Positions 16,740 to 25,325 of a DNA stretch of 64,000 nt are shown piece by piece. Both the position numbers and the translations under genes were made by a program. Source of the DNA: Cohnella candidum (lineage in GTDB: Bacteria > Bacillota > Bacilli > Paenibacillales > Paenibacillaceae); contig NZ_CP033433.1 in assembly GCF_003713065.1 (NCBI RefSeq), positions 2,329,001 to 2,393,000 on the forward strand, read 5' to 3'. The notes beneath the pieces are model-generated. The model did no database searches, was not told the origin of the DNA, and was given only the letters and a program-made list of their open reading frames with translations. The first letter of the stretch is position 1, and each line of letters begins with the position of its first letter.

Positions 16740-18488
16740 TTAGGCAAGATTGATTTCCTTGATGAGCGCCAAGGGAATTTTAGGCTTTCTGTCTTCAGTG
16801 AGCAGCCCATTCACTTCTTGTTGAACATCCGTAAGTTGCGTGTAGCAATAACCACAGATATAGTCCGTGTTTTTTATCGCTTCATGGATCTTCCGAAAAC
16901 GCTCGATAAAAGCAGCCTCGTCCGCCACTTGATTTCCGTATCCCCAGCCTATTTCGCTCCGGAACGCAATCCCGCCAAACTCGCTGATAATGATTGTCTG
17001 TCCGGCATATTCGTAACCTTGTGCAAGCGAAAACTTCCAATTGTTGAAGGCGATTTGATTGTCAACGATCTTCCGTTTATCGGCGTACTGCTTAGAAAAT
17101 TCTTCGCTGCTCTCCACGTAATCGTGTAGGGTGAGAATATCGGAAATCGTATGCTCCCAGCCGTCATTCGTGATAACGGGACGGAATGGGTCAATAGACT
17201 TCGTCAAATGATAAATCCCTTCCGTGAACTTCTGCTGCCGAATATTCGTTCGAATTTGCGCGATCCCCCATGATTCGTTGAAGGGAACCCATGTAATAAT
17301 ACTCGGATGATTATAATGCTGCCGAACGATATCCAGCCATTCCCGGGTAAAGTTGTCGACTGCCGAATCGTTGAATGTATAGGTTGCCGGCATCTCGGAC
17401 CACACCAACAGACCTTTAACATCAGCCCAGTATAGAAAACGTTCGTCTTCGATTTTCATGTGTTTGCGCACGCCGTTGTAACCCATGGCTAAAATGAGAT
17501 CGATATCTTGGATGATCGCTTCTTCCGACGGAGGCGTGAGATGGCTTTCTGGCCAATAACCCTGATCCAGAATCAATCTTTGATAAATAGGCGTATTGTT
17601 CAGCAGCACTTGGCCGTTTTCGATTGATATTTTTCGCATGCCGAAATACGAGTGCACTTCATCCAGCGCTTCACCATTCAGGAACAATATAAACTCGACG
17701 TCGTAAAGATTCGGATGCTGCGGTGTCCATGGACGCATCTTCCATGGGCCGTTTGTTTCATGGATCAGTTCTGTTTCCACCTGAAACGAAGGGCGGTCTA
17801 CCTTCAATCGGAATTGTTTGATCAATTCTCCGTTAAAAGAGACCCGCGTTTCGAGCTCAAGTCCGTCTGCCGGTAACTCCCCCACCGTTTCGTATTCGAA
17901 TTGCACAGCATAACGATCTAAGTCAGGCGTCATTTTTACCGATCCAATGTACGTTTGAGAAACGAACTCCATCCACACACTTTGCCAGATTCCCGTCGTT
18001 TGGACATAGAAGCATTCGAAGTTATCCTTCACCCAGCGTTGCTTGCCCCGCGGCTGGTCGCAGTTCTGGCTGTCTTCAGCTTTCACGACCAGATTGATCT
18101 CGGATGCGTTATCGATGAAGCCAGTAATATCGAACGAGAATGCGGCATATCCGCCCTGATGTTGGCCGACGTACTTGCCGTTCACCCAAACTTTGGCCGT
18201 GTAGTCCACCGCTTGAAAGTGCAGTATGGCCTTCTTGCTGGATTGTTCCTTCGGAATTTCCAAATTTCGCTGATACCACACATAAGGATGAAACAATTCT
18301 TCGCCGATGCCGCTTGCCTGAGTCTCATAGGTAAAAGGCACCTTTATTTTTTGATCTGTTTCAAAGGCATCAAACCATTTTTCCCGCTCGCCCACATTTT
18401 CGTCATCAAATCGGAAATTCCATTCTCCATTGAGAAGCAACCAAGAATCACGCACAAATTGAGGTCTGGGATAATCTTTGATATACAT
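16740..18488 (-). CDS. GH2 beta-galactosidase/beta-glucuronidase-like enzyme
   Basis: 582 aa. Sugar-binding jelly roll (about 1-180), immunoglobulin-like domain (about 180-290) and TIM barrel. The acid/base is Glu405 in VPFNESWG and the nucleophile Glu503 in IISEFGG, both intact. No signal peptide, so it acts on imported oligosaccharides. AGGAGAG lies 9 nt before the ATG. It follows the terminator of the transporter operon and has its own terminator, so it is probably a separate unit. The substrate (galactose, glucuronic or galacturonic acid, arabinopyranose) cannot be fixed. Its base composition is lower in G+C than the mannan genes. Confidence 0.88.
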   Translation of the reverse strand: MYIKDYPRPQFVRDSWLLLNGEWNFRFDDENVGEREKWFDAFETDQKIKVPFTYETQASGIGEELFHPYVWYQRNLEIPKEQSSKKAILHFQAVDYTAKVWVNGKYVGQHQGGYAAFSFDITGFIDNASEINLVVKAEDSQNCDQPRGKQRWVKDNFECFYVQTTGIWQSVWMEFVSQTYIGSVKMTPDLDRYAVQFEYETVGELPADGLELETRVSFNGELIKQFRLKVDRPSFQVETELIHETNGPWKMRPWTPQHPNLYDVEFILFLNGEALDEVHSYFGMRKISIENGQVLLNNTPIYQRLILDQGYWPESHLTPPSEEAIIQDIDLILAMGYNGVRKHMKIEDERFLYWADVKGLLVWSEMPATYTFNDSAVDNFTREWLDIVRQHYNHPSIITWVPFNESWGIAQIRTNIRQQKFTEGIYHLTKSIDPFRPVITNDGWEHTISDILTLHDYVESSEEFSKQYADKRKIVDNQIAFNNWKFSLAQGYEYAGQTIIISEFGGIAFRSEIGWGYGNQVADEAAFIERFRKIHEAIKNTDYICGYCYTQLTDVQQEVNGLLTEDRKPKIPLALIKEINLA

Positions 18489-18524
18489 TCTGATTTTCTC
18501 TCCTGCACATTCGCAAATGATTTG

Positions 18525-18553
18525 AAAAAGGGAGCAATCGCGCGCTCCCTTTT
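18525..18553 (-). terminator. Terminator of the ABC-sialidase operon
   Basis: Stem AAAAGGGAGC with GCTCCCTTTT, loop of 8 nt, followed by T-rich sequence on the minus strand, directly after the lipoprotein gene. Confidence 0.75.
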
Positions 18554-18562
18554 CCGTCGCGT

Positions 18563-19741
18563 TTAATTTATTGAAGAATCATCTGTAAAAGAAGTCGGCA
18601 ATTCCATAAAATAAATCCGGATATCGTGCCCTCCGCCGCTTCGTTCAACGGAATTCATGACACCGATTTTATTTTTTCCGAATGTGTAAACACTGGTCCA
18701 AAGCGATGTGGGCCACGGATCTTTCGAAGCTGTTTGCCACGTCTGCCCGTAATCCTTGCTTACGGAAAGATGTGAAGAGTTGGAAACGACGACCAGCGTT
18801 CCGTCCGTCATGGAAGTAATGAAAGGACCGCCCAATTGATCCGGAATCAAAGTGCCGACCCCACTATTCCAATCAACCGCATCCTCGGATACTTTGTAAT
18901 GGATGTTGCAATTGTCCGTCCCGCATACTTCAAAGGTCAGGATGTACCGGCCGTTATTCATTTGGGTCCATACCGGCATTCCAGGACGTGCGCCGGGATT
19001 GTCCGGATCCCATGCCGCGAAAATCTCTTTACCCCATGTGGCCCCGTTGTCTTCGGAAATCTTTTCCGAGATGATCTGGCTGTAGGAGGGTTCCTCCGTT
19101 ACATGCTTCTCATTGGCATAGAATACGGCCAACCTGCCATCCTTCAAAAAGCCCATGTGAGGTTCGTAAACACCCTTATCCGGATAACCCAGGCTTCCCG
19201 GCTCACCGTTATTTTCGTCGATTGTGCTGAGACGGGACCAGGTCACTCCTTTATCCGTGCTTTTGTACACATACAGCCGATATGACTCCTGCCATCGAAC
19301 GGAACGGCATGCCATGAGAAGATCCCCATTTGGAAGCTCGATCAATTGACCGTTATCGAGATCCCTTCCAGGATCAGCTACCGTGGAAATGGCGTTCCAC
19401 GTTTTTCCGTCATCCCGGGATTCGGATAGTTGAAGCTTCGTGCCTCCGTGATCGTCATTGGTGTATCCGTTGTTGTCATAGATCGTGTATACCGCCAGCA
19501 ATCGTTTTTTACCTATCTGAAGCATTCTGCCGTATTCAGCGCCGAACTGCCCCGGGAAGATGCCTCTCGCATCCATACCCGCATCTTCGAACATCTTCTC
19601 CTCATGAACGATAACGTCGTATGGTAGAACCTCTTGATCGGATTTTGTACATGCAGGGAGAGCCAGAATCGTGACAAGCAGAAGAAAAGCAAAGATGCTT
19701 CGATTTCTCGCCATTCGCATTTTTGTCATCTGGCTGTTCAT
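18563..19741 (-). CDS. Sialidase-fold (BNR repeat) lipoprotein
   Basis: 392 aa. A lipoprotein signal with lipobox LALPAC (Cys31) places it on the outer face of the membrane. The body has Asp-boxes S-x-D-x-G-x-T-W (SRDDGKTW, STDKGVTW, SEDNGATW, SKDYGQTW), the mark of a six-bladed sialidase-type propeller. It is closely related to the C-terminal half of the upstream fusion protein, for example AVYTIYDNNGYT, CRSVRW and GYPDKGVYEPH. The ATG at 19741 overlaps the upstream stop as ATGA; ATG at 19729 is an alternative. Whether it is a true sialidase or acts on another acid sugar is unknown. Confidence 0.8.
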   Translation of the reverse strand: MNSQMTKMRMARNRSIFAFLLLVTILALPACTKSDQEVLPYDVIVHEEKMFEDAGMDARGIFPGQFGAEYGRMLQIGKKRLLAVYTIYDNNGYTNDDHGGTKLQLSESRDDGKTWNAISTVADPGRDLDNGQLIELPNGDLLMACRSVRWQESYRLYVYKSTDKGVTWSRLSTIDENNGEPGSLGYPDKGVYEPHMGFLKDGRLAVFYANEKHVTEEPSYSQIISEKISEDNGATWGKEIFAAWDPDNPGARPGMPVWTQMNNGRYILTFEVCGTDNCNIHYKVSEDAVDWNSGVGTLIPDQLGGPFITSMTDGTLVVVSNSSHLSVSKDYGQTWQTASKDPWPTSLWTSVYTFGKNKIGVMNSVERSGGGHDIRIYFMELPTSFTDDSSIN

Positions 19742-21945
19742 CCTTTTGCTAGTTGTCCGATGCACATCTGAATGTTATGCCCTTCGCCATGACCCGGTCT
19801 TGCCGCCGAATTCAGCAAGACAAACTGGTTATTGTCCAACGAATAAATGCTGGGCCACAGATGGTTTGCAAACGGAAGCGTTTCAACCACCTGCCACGAT
19901 TTTCCTTCGTCACGGGTAATCGAAATTTTGCCCGAGTTCGATGTCACGATCAAAGTGCCTTCTTGCATTTGTTCAATATAGGGGCCTCCCCACTGCTCCG
20001 GAATCGGAGAGCCGTTCCCGGCTTCCCAATGAATGCCGTCTTTTGAGATTTTATAAAAAATGGCCGCCGACACGCATTGATACATGACGAGATGGACCAC
20101 TTCGAACACCACGATATACCTGCCGTCCTTCAATCTCGTCCAAACAGGCATGCCGGGACGAAGGTGAGGACTCGCCGGATCCCAAGCCACCCAAATTTCG
20201 TCTCCCCACGTTTTGCCGTCATCATCGGATATTTTCTGGGAGATGATTTGACTGTAATAGGGCGGCTCAATGACATGTTTTTCGTTGGCGTACATAACCG
20301 AAAGACGGCCGTCGGCCAAACGATAGAAATGGGGTTCATAGACGCCTTTGTCCGGATTTCCGAGACTTCCTGGTGAACCGTTCATTTCGTCGATCGTCGA
20401 CCAAAACGCCCACGTCCTGCCCCCATCCGTACTCTTGTAAACATGCAATTGATAGGATTCATGCCAGCGAACGGAACGGCAGCTAAGCAAAATGTCTCCG
20501 TTATCCAACTCGATCATTTGCCCGTTGTCCAAGTCCCGCGATGGATGGCTAAGTACGGACAATTTCTCCCATGTTTTCCCTTGGTTCCGACTTGCCGAAA
20601 ATTCCAGTTTATTGCCTCCATCAGCTTCGTACGTATACCCATTGTTGTCATAGATCGTATATACGGCGAGCCATGTTCCATCCCGCAAAATTACTAACCT
20701 TGGGTATTGCGAGCCAAATTTTCCGGGATGCAAATAGCGTGCGTCTAACCCCATGTCTTCGTAAACCGGCAGTTCATGAATAAGGACAGTTTCTTCCCAT
20801 TTGGCGGAAATAGTCCCTGCTGAATTCATTCGCTCATCTCCATTCCGAGTAACGTGTTTGCCTGTCAGCATACGAAATAACTTAATTTCCTCATCGTCGT
20901 AGGGGCTTCCGTCTCGATGATAGAGATCGTGCTGCCAGCGACTAAAATCGAGATCCATGCCCTTTATCCAGTCCCAAGGTTCATGCGTTTGTGTTTTACC
21001 GTTTACCAGTCCCCAATGGAAGCAAGCGATGTCATTTAGGCGATACAACGGCAGGTGGTCACTCACATCGTTTCGGAATGGTCGGTGCAGCCATTCGGTG
21101 ATGAATATAGGTCGCTCATACGCTTGGAACGCTTCGATCAATTGAACGGAACGATCAATTGGACCATAGAAGTGGAAGGAAACGACATCGGATAATTCAA
21201 CCGCCTTGCGCTCGATCGGTGTAAGTTCGCCCGGCTTGCACCTATCAAAATAATCGTGATAGAAGTCCCAGGGACCCGCTGTCAACGGCTGATCGGGTTC
21301 CATTTCACGAGCCCAGCCGAAAGCCGCCTCCATCGCGTCCATGCTTCGGTTCACATTGCCATAGCCGCCGGAACCGGAATTGCCGGGTTCATTCCATATA
21401 TCCCAAGCGAGAATGCGCGTATCGCTACGGTATTTGCCCACGAGTTCTTTAACAAAGCGCTCCATTTCAGGCCAATTGTCCCGGTTGTCCGCCATGTGGT
21501 AGGTCGAATCAGCAGAATCTTGGAGTAGACCCGAAGGAAAACCTCCGTGATGCCCAGGTACGGGCTCATGCTGCTTGCCGAAGCGCGGCTTATCGGATGC
21601 ACGTTCGATCGGCCCTCTGCCGCAGTCATCGAAGAAAATCGGCATTAATGTGATGCCGTACGCATCGATCAGATCCAGAAACGCATCGAAACGCTGCATG
21701 AATCCGTCGTGCTCGTATTTCCATACCTCATAGGGAAGCAGCATGCGAACGCTGGTTATACCGGTGTAGGCAGCAAGCGCCAACTCTTTCTCCATCGTTT
21801 TTCGGACTTTATCGTGATCGTATGCCTGCCAAATCTCGAGGGTGCCCGAACAGTTGCTGGGAATGAAATTACATCCCACGATCCAGCCTCGATCCCGATA
21901 CCACTTCCATGCTTTTTCCCTGGACCAAACGTCTCTCAAACCCAT
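19738..21945 (-). CDS. GH5-like / sialidase-fold bidomain protein
   Basis: 735 aa. Residues 1 to about 365 form a cellulase-like TIM barrel with DIWNEPGNS (acid/base Glu186) and FITEWLH (nucleophile Glu284). Residues about 375-735 form a sialidase-fold propeller with Asp-boxes (SRNQGKTW, STDGGRTW, SDDDGKTW). The half-junction contains Met373 (20829) with GGAG 8 nt upstream, so the propeller may also be made alone as 363 aa. No signal peptide, unlike the downstream paralogue. It sits 13 bp before the next upstream gene's end, inside the ABC transporter operon. The propeller half is a tandem duplicate of the lipoprotein. Substrate unknown. Confidence 0.8.
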   Translation of the reverse strand: MGLRDVWSREKAWKWYRDRGWIVGCNFIPSNCSGTLEIWQAYDHDKVRKTMEKELALAAYTGITSVRMLLPYEVWKYEHDGFMQRFDAFLDLIDAYGITLMPIFFDDCGRGPIERASDKPRFGKQHEPVPGHHGGFPSGLLQDSADSTYHMADNRDNWPEMERFVKELVGKYRSDTRILAWDIWNEPGNSGSGGYGNVNRSMDAMEAAFGWAREMEPDQPLTAGPWDFYHDYFDRCKPGELTPIERKAVELSDVVSFHFYGPIDRSVQLIEAFQAYERPIFITEWLHRPFRNDVSDHLPLYRLNDIACFHWGLVNGKTQTHEPWDWIKGMDLDFSRWQHDLYHRDGSPYDDEEIKLFRMLTGKHVTRNGDERMNSAGTISAKWEETVLIHELPVYEDMGLDARYLHPGKFGSQYPRLVILRDGTWLAVYTIYDNNGYTYEADGGNKLEFSASRNQGKTWEKLSVLSHPSRDLDNGQMIELDNGDILLSCRSVRWHESYQLHVYKSTDGGRTWAFWSTIDEMNGSPGSLGNPDKGVYEPHFYRLADGRLSVMYANEKHVIEPPYYSQIISQKISDDDGKTWGDEIWVAWDPASPHLRPGMPVWTRLKDGRYIVVFEVVHLVMYQCVSAAIFYKISKDGIHWEAGNGSPIPEQWGGPYIEQMQEGTLIVTSNSGKISITRDEGKSWQVVETLPFANHLWPSIYSLDNNQFVLLNSAARPGHGEGHNIQMCIGQLAKG

Positions 21946-21958
21946 CCCTCCGATGCTA

Positions 21959-22789
21959 TTACTTGATGCCCGTCATGGCGATGCCGCTTACGAAAAAGCG
22001 TTGCGCGCAAATGTACGCGATAATCGTTGGCACGGACGCCAGAAGCAACCCCGTCATGACAAAGCTGTAATCTGTCCCATATTTACCGGCGAACAGAGCA
22101 ATAGCCGCTTGGATTGGCCGGAATTGCTCTGAATTCGTGAGCAAGAGAGGATACAACAGATCATTCCAATTGCCCATGAAGATAAATACGCCGAGCGTCA
22201 CAAAGGCAGGTTTGCAGAGCGGAAGCATGATTCTGAAGTAGATCCTGAACTCGTTCGCTCCGTCGATTCTTCCAGACTCCTCCAAGTCTCTCGGGAGAGT
22301 CAAGAAAAATTGACGCATCATGAAGATGCCGAAGGCATCCGCTGCTTTGGGAATAATCAGCCCCTGATAGGTGTCGATCATGCCTAGTTTATAGATAATG
22401 ATGAACAGCGGCGTCATGATGACCTGAAACGGGATCATCATGGTACACAGAATGAGGATAAATAGCAGATTCCTTCCCTTGAACGGCAGTCTGGCGAACG
22501 CGTATCCGGCGAGCGAGTTCAGGAAAAGGGCGATAACTACCACGGAGCTCGAGAATATCAGCGAGTTTACGAAATACCTGGCGAAAGGAACTTCTGACCA
22601 TATCTTCGTATACGTGCTGAAGTCATAGGTTAACGGCAGCAGCCGCTCCGGTGCGCCAAGCACATCCCCCATCGGCTTGACCGAAGTGCTCGCCATCCAT
22701 ACGAAAGGGAAGATCGTAGCCAGCGCAAGAATGGTCAAGAGAAGCAATACGACCCAACGGCCAGGATCAGCGCTTTGTCTTCTTCTCAT
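21959..22789 (-). CDS. Sugar ABC transporter permease (MalG/AraQ type, CUT1)
   Basis: 276 aa with six predicted membrane segments and the ATPase-docking loop ESGRIDGANEFRIYFRIMLP. It forms a heterodimeric channel with the upstream permease. The ATG at 22789 is chosen; TTG at 22801, 9 nt after GGGGG, would add four residues. The C-terminus KRFF-type (AQRFFVSGIAMTGIK) is typical for this subunit. It lies 13 bp before the fusion glycosidase gene. No ATPase gene is in the operon, so a shared MsmX-type ATPase encoded elsewhere is likely. Confidence 0.92.
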   Translation of the reverse strand: MRRRQSADPGRWVVLLLLTILALATIFPFVWMASTSVKPMGDVLGAPERLLPLTYDFSTYTKIWSEVPFARYFVNSLIFSSSVVVIALFLNSLAGYAFARLPFKGRNLLFILILCTMMIPFQVIMTPLFIIIYKLGMIDTYQGLIIPKAADAFGIFMMRQFFLTLPRDLEESGRIDGANEFRIYFRIMLPLCKPAFVTLGVFIFMGNWNDLLYPLLLTNSEQFRPIQAAIALFAGKYGTDYSFVMTGLLLASVPTIIAYICAQRFFVSGIAMTGIK

Positions 22790-22819
22790 CGTGGATTCCA
22801 AGTCCTTGTGCCCCCATCG

Positions 22820-23707
22820 TTATAAATTTTCCTCGGACTTCTGACCAACTCGCAGACTTACCAACGTGACAACGAGAATAATCAAGAAGAGCAAGATTGC
22901 GCTTGCGATGGCCGGTCCCATTTCGTTTGTCACAAATGCTTTCGTATAAATCAACTGCACGATCGTCTCCGTCTTATACATGGGTCCGCCCTTCGTTGTA
23001 ACGTATACCTGGTCGAACACCTGAAATGATCCGATGATCGAAGTGATGACAACGAAAGCGATGGAGGGTGCAATGGAGGGCAGCGTAATACGAAAGAAAG
23101 TAGCGCTTCTTCCCGCCCCGTCGATTTCCGCTGCTTCGTACAGACTTTCGGGGACTCCTTGCAGCGCAGCGAGCAGTATCACCATCGTAAAACCGAAGCC
23201 TTTAAAGACACTTATCAGGATGATGGTCGGCATCGCCCAAGTGGGATCGTTGAACACGTCGACAACCGGCAATCCCAATTCACGCAGCAACGATGGAACG
23301 ATACCGATGTTAAAGTCGAACATCATGGCCAGTGCCATGGCCACGATCGTCATCGAGCAGACGACAGGAAGAAAGTAAATGGTTCGGAAAACGATATTGA
23401 GACGAGATCGTTTATTGATCGCAACGGCCACCAGAATGCTGAGAATGATCTGCAAAGGGACGTTCCCGCACACGAAGTAGACCGTATTTTTCAAGCTGTT
23501 CCAAAACCGCTCATCATGAAGTACGGTTTCATAGTTGCCTAAGCCGATAAAACGGAAATTTTTCAGCATAATATCGAAGTCAAATAGGCTCGACAGCAGT
23601 GAGAACAAAAGTGGGACAATGACGAAAATCGTCATGACGGCCAAACTGGGCAAGATGAACAAATAACCGACGGCCGACTTATTCCAGGCCAATGCCTTCC
23701 ACTTCAT
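22820..23707 (-). CDS. Sugar ABC transporter permease (MalF/LplB type, CUT1)
   Basis: 295 aa, six predicted membrane helices, EAA loop ESLYEAAEIDGAGRSATFFR. Partner of the permease that follows 18 bp later. The first helix starts at about residue 12 (VGYLFILPSLAVM). The operon context with glycosidases and a divergent regulator points to uptake of plant-derived oligosaccharides. Confidence 0.92.
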   Translation of the reverse strand: MKWKALAWNKSAVGYLFILPSLAVMTIFVIVPLLFSLLSSLFDFDIMLKNFRFIGLGNYETVLHDERFWNSLKNTVYFVCGNVPLQIILSILVAVAINKRSRLNIVFRTIYFLPVVCSMTIVAMALAMMFDFNIGIVPSLLRELGLPVVDVFNDPTWAMPTIILISVFKGFGFTMVILLAALQGVPESLYEAAEIDGAGRSATFFRITLPSIAPSIAFVVITSIIGSFQVFDQVYVTTKGGPMYKTETIVQLIYTKAFVTNEMGPAIASAILLFLIILVVTLVSLRVGQKSEENL

Positions 23708-23728
23708 AAGCGTCTCCTTTCTCGGACA

Positions 23729-23775
23729 AAGGAAGCTGGAAGTCCGGGTATGCCCTCGGACCTCCCCTTCCTTTT
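23729..23775 (-). promoter_or_regulatory. Intercistronic hairpin between binding protein and permease genes
   Basis: AAAGGAAG pairs with CTTCCTTT and GTCCG with CGGAC in a long imperfect stem. Such hairpins commonly raise binding-protein mRNA over permease mRNA by partial termination or 3' protection. Confidence 0.5.
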
Positions 23776-23788
23776 TGCCGCGAACCGA

Positions 23789-25135
23789 TTATCGTTCCGT
23801 CGCCAAAATTTTGTCGAGATCGGCCGATGCCTGATCCAAAGTGCTCTGAACGTCGGCTTTTTTCAGCAGAATCTGATCGAAATACTTTTGGAATACGTCA
23901 GACGTAATTTTATTAGAATTCACGATGCCTATCAGCCACGGCTGACCGATTTGAGCGGATTCCATGAACACTTTCAAATCCGGATTAGACTGAATAATCT
24001 CCGGATCCCCGGCAAGGTCGGTACGAATCGGAGGGAATCCGATTTTAATCGCCCATTCCTTCTGGGTATCCTTTTGGAACCACCATTGCGCAAATTTATA
24101 GACAGCGTTTTTAACGTTCTCGTCTTTCGCGCCTTTGCTTGTGAGGTGCATCGACAAACCGGCACCGAAAGTCACTTGCTTCTTAGGACCCGCCGGCATC
24201 AGTGCTACTCCGTAGTCCACCTTTGCTGCTTTGAATTGCGGCGACATCCAAGGGCCGTCGAACATCATGCCTAGCTTGCCGGAGGCGAACATTTTCAGAT
24301 TGTCGGTATTCGGCGCTGGAGCGACTTTCTGATTCAATACAAGGTCCGCCCAATACTTAACTGCTTCGACAGCTTCAGGTTTGTTAATCATGGAGGTTTT
24401 GGTGTCGTAATCGATCACGTCGCCGCCATTTGCCCATATCAGTTGCGGAATGTACACCCATCCATCCGGTAAAGTCATGCCGTATTGGCCTTTCTTCGGA
24501 TTCGTCATTTTCACAGCCCAGTCTGCCATCTCATCCCATGTTGTCGGCGGTTTCTCCGGATCGAGCCCAGCTTGTTTCGCCATATCCTTGTTGAAGTAAA
24601 GCGCATGGGCGAAATAATTCATCGGCATCCCGATAAAATGCCCTTTATAATGAATCAGTTTGTCGTAACCCTGCGGCAGCAGAGAAGTATCGATCATATT
24701 GTTCGAATAAAAGTCGTCGACAGGAGCGAGCACCCCAAGATCGGCATATTTGGCGATATTCTCAGGACCGAAGGCAATAAAGTCCGGACCTTGGCCTGAT
24801 GCAGATGCTGTCGTCAACTTCTGATACAATACGCTCCAGTCCATGATCTCCATTTTCACTTCGACCTGATCCTGCGAGCTATTGAATTTCTTCACCAGCC
24901 CTTCCAGTACCGGGCGATCCGAGCCCCCAAACCCGTTCCAGAACGTAATAGTAACTTTTCCATGAGGAGCTGCGTTCCCTGAATCGCTTGACGCGCTCGC
25001 ACTTGCGCTTGCGCTGCTGGAAGCTTTCGCATCCGGATTGGAGCTGGATGAATCGGTCTTGCCGCCGCACGCTGTAACAACCAGCAACAAAGTGCACAGT
25101 GCCGCAACCCAACCGCTCCGTTTCAATTTTTTCAT
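23789..25135 (-). CDS. Extracellular sugar-binding lipoprotein (family 1)
   Basis: 448 aa. Lipobox VVTAC (Cys23), then a Ser/Ala/Asp-rich linker, then the solute-binding fold beginning KVTITFWNGFGGSDRP. Typical motifs YNKD/YFNKDMAK and PPTTWDEMADWA are present. It is anchored to the outer membrane face and delivers an oligosaccharide to the two permeases downstream. First gene of the operon; the promoter region is shared with the divergent GntR-type regulator and carries a cre-like site at 25162. Confidence 0.93.
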   Translation of the reverse strand: MKKLKRSGWVAALCTLLLVVTACGGKTDSSSSNPDAKASSSASASASASSDSGNAAPHGKVTITFWNGFGGSDRPVLEGLVKKFNSSQDQVEVKMEIMDWSVLYQKLTTASASGQGPDFIAFGPENIAKYADLGVLAPVDDFYSNNMIDTSLLPQGYDKLIHYKGHFIGMPMNYFAHALYFNKDMAKQAGLDPEKPPTTWDEMADWAVKMTNPKKGQYGMTLPDGWVYIPQLIWANGGDVIDYDTKTSMINKPEAVEAVKYWADLVLNQKVAPAPNTDNLKMFASGKLGMMFDGPWMSPQFKAAKVDYGVALMPAGPKKQVTFGAGLSMHLTSKGAKDENVKNAVYKFAQWWFQKDTQKEWAIKIGFPPIRTDLAGDPEIIQSNPDLKVFMESAQIGQPWLIGIVNSNKITSDVFQKYFDQILLKKADVQSTLDQASADLDKILATER

Positions 25136-25161
25136 GATACTGAACCCTCCCGTTTAATTAA

Positions 25162-25175
25162 TGAAATCGCTTTCT
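25162..25175. promoter_or_regulatory. cre-like site before the sugar ABC operon
   Basis: TGAAATCGCTTTCT matches the cre consensus TGWAANCGNTNWCA at 13 of 14 positions, 27 bp before the binding-protein start and just below a TATACT -10 (25185-25190). Confidence 0.5.
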
Positions 25176-25325
25176 TGCAACTTCAGTATAAGAGGGGCGA
25201 ATACACCATTCCATACTAAGCTTAATATAAAAGTAAAGATATTATCGCTTTAATTAGTACAGTGCCGTGAGTTGTGATATTGTAATGCTAGTATAATAAT
25301 GCACATATATTAGGAGAGATTTTTG

